From NCBI GenBank assembly GCA_963930325.1, contig CAWVME010000101.1:1-10280 (forward strand): a stretch of 10,280 nt of DNA, written 5' to 3'. The notes under the pieces were generated by a model. It did no database searches and had not been told where the DNA came from. It saw only the letters and a program-made list of their open reading frames with translations. Of the stretch, positions 7,050-10,280 are shown piece by piece; position 1 is the first letter of the stretch, and the number at the start of each line of letters is the position of its first letter. This stretch comes from CALXJM01 sp963930325 (GTDB lineage Bacteria > Bacillota > Clostridia > TANB77 > CAG-508). Made by a program: the position numbers and the translations under genes.

Positions 7050-8207
7050 ATGCATAAAAAAGAGATAAGAACCCAAAAGAATTCCATAGAAGAAAAAAAA
7101 CCATTAGATTTTATACTGCTAATTACAGTGTTAATGCTATTGGCTTTAGGAATTGTTATGGTTCTATCTGCAAGCTCACCATCTGCTTTATCAGACTGGG
7201 GAAATAGTTTTTATTATGTAGAACGTCAAGCCGGTTGCGCTGTTATTGGACTTATTTTAATGTTTATTATTTCAAAAATAGACTATAAAAAATATAAAAT
7301 GTTGTATAAACTTGCATATATTGGGTCTATTATTTTATCTCTTATGGTAGTTATACCGGGTGTTGGAGTATCTGTTAATGGAGCTACAAGATGGATAAAA
7401 ATTGGAATTCAATTCCAACCATCAGAAATTGCAAAAATTGGGCTTATTATTTTTTATGCGGCTTATTTAACAAACCACAAAGAAGAGCTTAAAGAACTTT
7501 GGAGAGGATTTTTTAAGCCATTTATATATTTAATACCAATTATTGGAATTTTATTACTCTTACAAAATCACTTAAGTGCATCGATTATTATCATATTAGT
7601 AATAGCAGTTATGATGATACTTGCTGGAACAAAACTAAAATATTTTTTAACATTTGGTACAGCTGGAGCAGTAGGTGGAATTGGGCTTTTAGTTATTTTG
7701 GCACAAAGAATAGATGAATGGGCTTTCCGTCTATCGAGAATTACATCTTTTTTAAATCCATGGGAAGATATCCGAGGGGACAGTTGGCAAATTGTGCAAA
7801 GCTTATATGCAATAGGTTCTGGAGGATTATTTGGAGTAGGGCTAGGAGCAAGCAAACAAAAATATTCATACATACCAGAACCACACAATGATTTTATATT
7901 TGCTATTTTAGCGGAGGAATTAGGATTTGTAGGATGCCTTATAGTAATTGTTTTATTTGGAATATTTATATGGAGAGGAATTCTAATTGCAATTAAAGCT
8001 CCAGATATGTTTGGAAGTTTGCTCGCAGGAGGAATTACAGCTCTTATTGGTTTGCAGGCTATTATTAATATTGCAGTAGTAACCTCTTCTATACCAGTAA
8101 CAGGAATGGCACTTCCTTTCTTTAGCTATGGAGGAACATCACTGATTATTTTGCTCTGCTCAGTAGGAATTTTGTTTAATATATCAAGACAGGGAAATAA
8201 ACTGTAA
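7050..8207 (+). CDS. ftsW: Septal peptidoglycan glycosyltransferase FtsW (SEDS family)
   Basis: A 385-residue polytopic SEDS protein that polymerises lipid II into septal glycan strands with its cognate class B PBP. About ten hydrophobic segments are visible, beginning at about 19-42. Family motifs are NGATRWIKIG (110-119), FQPSEIAKIG (122-131), the large loop with SWQIVQSLYAIGSGG (245-259), LGASKQKYSYIPEPHNDFIFA (265-285) and the end block IPVTGMALPFFSYGGTS (348-364). D281 in PHNDFIFA aligns with the catalytic aspartate of E. coli FtsW (D297). The motif set fits FtsW/SpoVE rather than RodA, as does the location between mraY and murG. AAAGGAG (7036-7042) precedes the ATG by seven bases. The gene starts only 23 bases after mraY, with no murD between. 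It contains no CGG codon and reads through in one frame. Confidence 0.95.
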   Translation: MHKKEIRTQKNSIEEKKPLDFILLITVLMLLALGIVMVLSASSPSALSDWGNSFYYVERQAGCAVIGLILMFIISKIDYKKYKMLYKLAYIGSIILSLMVVIPGVGVSVNGATRWIKIGIQFQPSEIAKIGLIIFYAAYLTNHKEELKELWRGFFKPFIYLIPIIGILLLLQNHLSASIIIILVIAVMMILAGTKLKYFLTFGTAGAVGGIGLLVILAQRIDEWAFRLSRITSFLNPWEDIRGDSWQIVQSLYAIGSGGLFGVGLGASKQKYSYIPEPHNDFIFAILAEELGFVGCLIVIVLFGIFIWRGILIAIKAPDMFGSLLAGGITALIGLQAIINIAVVTSSIPVTGMALPFFSYGGTSLIILLCSVGILFNISRQGNKL

Positions 8208-8261
8208 ATAAATTGTATTAGAGCTTGCCTATACAATATAAAATCAGTAAGGAGGAAATTT

Positions 8262-9375
8262 ATGAGAATAGTTATTGCTGCTGCTGGAACAGGAGGACAT
8301 ATAAATCCTGGAATTGCCATAGCTAATAAAATAAAACAAGAAGAAAAAAATACTGAAGTACTCTTCATTGGAACAGATTATGGATTAGAAAAGGATTTAG
8401 TTCCAAGAGCAGGTTTTGTGTTAAAAACTATTCAAGCACATGGATTGTCTAAAAAAATAACTATAGAGAACCTAAAAAATATAATGCAAACAATCAGAAG
8501 TATTTCACAAGCAAAAAAAATATTAAAAGAATTCGGACCAGATATTGTTATAGGAACAGGGGGATACATTTGTGGACCTGTTATTCTGGCTGCTAAAAAA
8601 TTAAAAATTCCTACTTTATTACATGAAAGTAATGCTTTTCCACGGATTAGCGGTAAAAAAACTAGCAACAAGAGTAGACACTGTATTAGTAGCATTTGAA
8701 GAAGCTAAAAAAAGATTGCCAAAAGCGAAAAATATAGTAGTTACAGGGACTCCATCTAAAATGAAAAAAGTAAATATGACACAAGATGAAAAAAGAAAAG
8801 CAAAAAGAGAACTAGGAATGAAAGAAGATTTACCACTTGTACTAGTTTTTGGAGGAAGCCAAGGGGCTAGAACGATTAACCAGACTATTTTGAAGCTAAT
8901 AGAGCAGAAACTAAATAAAAACTATCAAATTGTATTAGCAGCAGGCCCAAAGCAATATGATATTATTCAAAAAGAGCTAATGAACAAAAATATAGATATT
9001 AAAAATTTATACAATTCTAAAATTGTACCATATATTTATAATATGGAAGTAATAATGAATGCATGTGATTTGGCTGTATGTAGAAGCGGAGCAATTACGA
9101 TAACAGAAATAGCAATCGTAGGGAAACCTGCTATTTTTATTCCTCTTCCTAATGTTAGCCAAAATCATCAAGAGTACAATGCAAAAGTTTTAGAAAGCAG
9201 AGGAGCTGCTAAAATTATTTTAGATGCCGATTTAAATGTAGAAAGCTTAGCTAAAACAATTAATTTATTAATAGAAAATCCAAAACAATTGCAAGAAATG
9301 GGAGAAAAAGCACGAGCTGTTAGTATAAAAAATGTAGAGGAGAAAATCTATAGAGAAATAAAAAAAATAGTATAA
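8262..9375 (+). CDS. murG: UDP-N-acetylglucosamine transferase MurG, needing a +1 frameshift
   Basis: A membrane-associated GT-B glycosyltransferase that adds GlcNAc to lipid I to form lipid II. Frame 1 (ATG 8262, AAGGAGGAAA upstream at 8250-8259) encodes residues 1-127: the glycine loop AAGTGGHINPG (7-17), the second loop IGTGGYICGP (97-106) and LLHESNAFP (119-127). At codon 128 (CGG, 8643-8645) the family sequence moves to +1. GLAVKKLA, VTGTP, FGGSQGA (196-202), CRSGAITITEI (273-283) and IPLPNVSQNHQEYNA (293-307) follow to TAA 9373-9375. Skipping C8643 gives 370 residues, normal for MurG, and restores the canonical N-x-x-P-G-L-A junction. Unshifted, translation stops at 8699 after 145 residues, losing the whole UDP-GlcNAc-binding domain. 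An apparent start at ATG 8623 for the second half is an overlap artefact without a ribosome binding site. As in mraY, the gene is recoded, broken or misassembled. Confidence 0.94.
8640..8646 (+). other. Putative +1 frameshift site CCA-CGG-A in murG
   Basis: The upstream frame reads GCT TTT CCA CGG ATT, and the correct downstream frame reads GGA TTA GCG GTA from 8644. Dropping only C8643 joins NAFP to GLAVKK, which fits the MurG consensus exactly. The site has the same form as the one in mraY: a sense codon, then CGG in frame, then A, with the next codon in the new frame being GGA for a conserved glycine. There is no homopolymer at the extra base. The peptide IPTLLHESNAFPGLAVK would span the junction after trypsin digestion. 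Confidence 0.65.
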
Positions 9376-9405
9376 ATTAAGTCGAATATGGTCGCACGAT
9401 TTTTC

Positions 9406-9434
9406 TTGCTTTATTTTGCCTACTAGTATATAGT
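9406..9434 (+). promoter_or_regulatory. Probable sigma-A promoter of the small gene after murG
   Basis: TTGCTT (9406-9411) and TATAGT (9429-9434) are separated by 17 bases. The -10 box matches five of six positions and the -35 box keeps the TTG core. It lies in the 88-base gap after murG and about 30 bases before the next start codon. The small gene is therefore probably transcribed on its own as well as by read-through. Confidence 0.55.
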
Positions 9435-9463
9435 AAAAAGTATGCAGAAGAAAGGGGGAGAGC

Positions 9464-9760
9464 GTGCAATTAGTTAAAAGATTATATGGAATAGCTTATT
9501 TAAATGAAGAAGAAAGAAAAAATAGCCATATATTTCAAATAGAGTATTATAAAATAGAAGAAGAAACAGGAACTTATGGGATAGAAATTGTGAAAAAACA
9601 AGAAAATGAAGAAGAGAAAAAAATAGTTAAAATATCACAAGAAGAAGAGAAAGTTGAAGAATTATTAGAAACATTAAAAAGAAATAAGGTTACTCCGATA
9701 GAAGTGGAGTATATATTAGAAGACTTAAGCTATATAGAGAAAGAAAAAAGTGTAATCTAA
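9464..9760 (+). CDS. Small acidic protein, DUF6514-like
   Basis: A 98-residue protein, rich in glutamate and lysine, with no signal peptide, membrane segment or cysteine. An N-terminal part with predicted beta character (MQLVKRLYGIAYL, then FQIEYYKIEEETGTYGIEIVKK at about 25-46) is followed by a helix (EEEKVEELLETLKRNKV, 60-76) and TPIEVEYILEDL (77-88). The pattern of a short beta sheet, then EKVEELL-x-x-L-x-x-N-x-V-TPI-x-x-x-x-x-LED, resembles the clostridial DUF6514 family from memory; I cannot confirm this without a profile search. No function is known to me. The start is GTG at 9464, preceded by an AAAGGGGGAG site (9451-9460). It has its own likely promoter and ends inside a strong terminator, so it forms a one-gene unit between murG and topA. 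The A-rich composition matches its neighbours. Confidence 0.8.
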   Translation: MQLVKRLYGIAYLNEEERKNSHIFQIEYYKIEEETGTYGIEIVKKQENEEEKKIVKISQEEEKVEELLETLKRNKVTPIEVEYILEDLSYIEKEKSVI

Positions 9761-9776
9761 AAAATTACACTTTTTT
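9744..9776 (+). terminator. Strong intrinsic terminator after the DUF6514-like gene
   Basis: AAAAAAGTGTAAT (9744-9756) pairs perfectly with ATTACACTTTTTT (9764-9776), giving 13 base pairs around the loop CTAAAAA. The GTGTAAT/ATTACAC core is followed by six T residues. The stop codon TAA (9758-9760) lies in the loop. The A-run on the 5' side means it could also terminate transcription arriving on the opposite strand. Confidence 0.88.
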
Positions 9777-9984
9777 CATGAAAATTTAAAAATATTTAAA
9801 GAAGCTCGCTATTGCTCACGCATAGAGAAAGTAGACCTTTTTCTGTGTTATACAAAACCATGTTGCATAGAAAAATATTTATGCTTCTTCAAGAATTTAA
9901 ATATATAAAGTTAAATTATAAAAGAAGAGAAAAGTTCGCGTGAAGAGAGATTTTTTCTGTCAATAATTTTTTTAAAAGAATATA
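9777..9984 (+). other. Intergenic region before topA with possible RNA structure, no gene seen
   Basis: No credible coding frame is visible. AAGAAGC (9799-9805) is complementary to GCTTCTT (9883-9889) and could close a fold of about 90 bases. Inside it, TCACGC (about 9816-9821) is also complementary to GCGTGA (about 9938-9943). Two similar blocks, AGAGAAAG...TTTTTCTGTG (about 9824-9848) and AGAGAAAAG...TTTTTTCTGT (about 9925-9960), each allow an AGAAA/TTTCT stem, and the second ends in a T-rich tract. It lies between a terminator and the topA promoter, so it could hold a small RNA, but I see no clear promoter for one and recognise no family. Confidence 0.25.
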
Positions 9985-10013
9985 TTTACAGAGCAAATGG
10001 TTTATTATATAAT
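9985..10013 (+). promoter_or_regulatory. Sigma-A promoter of topA
   Basis: TTTACA (9985-9990, five of six) and a perfect TATAAT (10008-10013) are separated by the ideal 17 bases. This is the best promoter match in the window. Transcription would start near 10020 and give a 5' leader of about 55 bases before topA. Confidence 0.75.
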
Positions 10014-10023
10014 CAAAAAATAA

Positions 10024-10041
10024 TTGTGCATTATTGCACAA
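10024..10041 (+). promoter_or_regulatory. Inverted repeat at the start of the topA transcript
   Basis: TTGTGCA (10024-10030) and TGCACAA (10035-10041) form a perfect seven-base-pair inverted repeat around TTAT. It lies just after the expected transcription start, where it could be a repressor operator or a 5' stabilising stem of the mRNA. No T-run follows, so it is not a terminator. Confidence 0.45.
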
Positions 10042-10073
10042 ACATGAGACAAAGAAAAGGAGAAATAATACAA

Positions 10074-10280
10074 ATGGCAGATAAATTAATTATTGTGGAA
10101 TCACCTGCTAAGGCAAATACCATAAAAAAATTTCTGGGAGGAAGTACAAAAGTAGTAGCTTCTATGGGGCATATTAGAGATTTACCAAAATCTAAAATGG
10201 GAATTAATATAGAAAATAACTTTGAGCCAGAATATATTAATATTCGTGGAAAAGCAAGCTTGATTAACTCTCTAAAAAAG
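10074..10280 (+). CDS. topA: DNA topoisomerase I (N-terminal part, cut by the window edge)
   Basis: The first 69 codons of a type IA topoisomerase, which relaxes negative supercoils through a 5'-phosphotyrosine intermediate. The TOPRIM start LIIVESPAKANTIKKFLG (5-22) contains E9, equivalent to the catalytic glutamate of E. coli TopA. ASMGHIRDLPKSKMGINIE (about 29-47) and EPEYINIRGK (about 51-60) follow as in the family. The ATG at 10074 is preceded by AAGGAG (10057-10062) at an 11-base distance, and the family begins this way. The TOPRIM DxDxE motif, the catalytic tyrosine and the zinc domains would lie beyond the window. It has its own promoter and is separated from the dcw genes by a terminator. 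Confidence 0.95.
   Translation, partial: MADKLIIVESPAKANTIKKFLGGSTKVVASMGHIRDLPKSKMGINIENNFEPEYINIRGKASLINSLKK

Noticed and set aside
8212..8242. Inverted repeat ATTGTAT/ATACAAT and a weak TTGTAT-N18-TATAAA promoter before murG
   Set aside because: The stem has seven A+T-rich pairs with a 12-base loop and no T-run, and the -35 matches only three positions. Both are expected by chance in this composition.
6771..8645. Both frame breaks explained simply as pseudogenes
   Set aside because: All catalytic and family motifs are intact on both sides, each break is one base, there is no further decay, and both genes are essential. Recoding or read error fits better. Read error is not excluded.
8623..9375. 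A separate gene starting at ATG 8623 for the second half of murG
   Set aside because: Its first residues are an out-of-frame reading of the conserved HESNAFP segment, there is no ribosome binding site, and MurG homology begins only at the glycine at 8644.

Overview
This window is a division and cell-wall (dcw) cluster from a low-G+C Firmicute, most likely an uncultivated or poorly characterised member of the Clostridia. The grounds are the very A+T-rich DNA (roughly 30% G+C by eye), AAGGAGG-type ribosome binding sites before almost every gene, TAA as the only stop codon, a meso-diaminopimelate-type MurE, a PASTA-tailed division transpeptidase and an AAAGTGG-type MraZ box. Everything is encoded on the + strand. 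I see no rRNA, tRNA, CRISPR array, insertion sequence or phage gene.

Layout: a MraZ box and mraZ (1-555); a 388-base A-rich leader with repeated ACAAAAGA octamers and mutually exclusive hairpins (556-943); rsmH, ftsL and a class B penicillin-binding protein (944-4451); a probable promoter, then murE, mraY, ftsW and murG (4467-9375); a separately promoted small protein resembling DUF6514, with a strong terminator (9406-9776); an A+T-rich intergenic region with a good promoter; and the first 69 codons of topA (10074-10280, cut by the window edge). MurE, MraY and MurG act in sequence to build UDP-MurNAc-tripeptide, lipid I and lipid II. FtsW polymerises lipid II at the septum, the PBP crosslinks it, and FtsL helps hold the division synthase complex together. 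murD, murC, murB, ftsQ, ftsA and ftsZ are not in this stretch.

The most striking observation is that mraY and murG are each split into two reading frames in the same way. In both genes full length requires a +1 shift, and in both the shift falls exactly on an in-frame CGG codon followed by A. Skipping the C of CGG-A restores a conserved glycine and then the rest of the family sequence (GSLLL|GGI in MraY, NAFP|GLA in MurG). I checked by eye every CGG on the + strand of the window. About 26 lie out of frame and only these two are in frame, while CGA and CGT are used normally for arginine. This looks less like two random sequencing errors than like a CGG codon that is unassigned or starved and triggers +1 recoding, in the two enzymes that make lipid I and lipid II. 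Two coincident assembly errors remain the main alternative and are directly testable.
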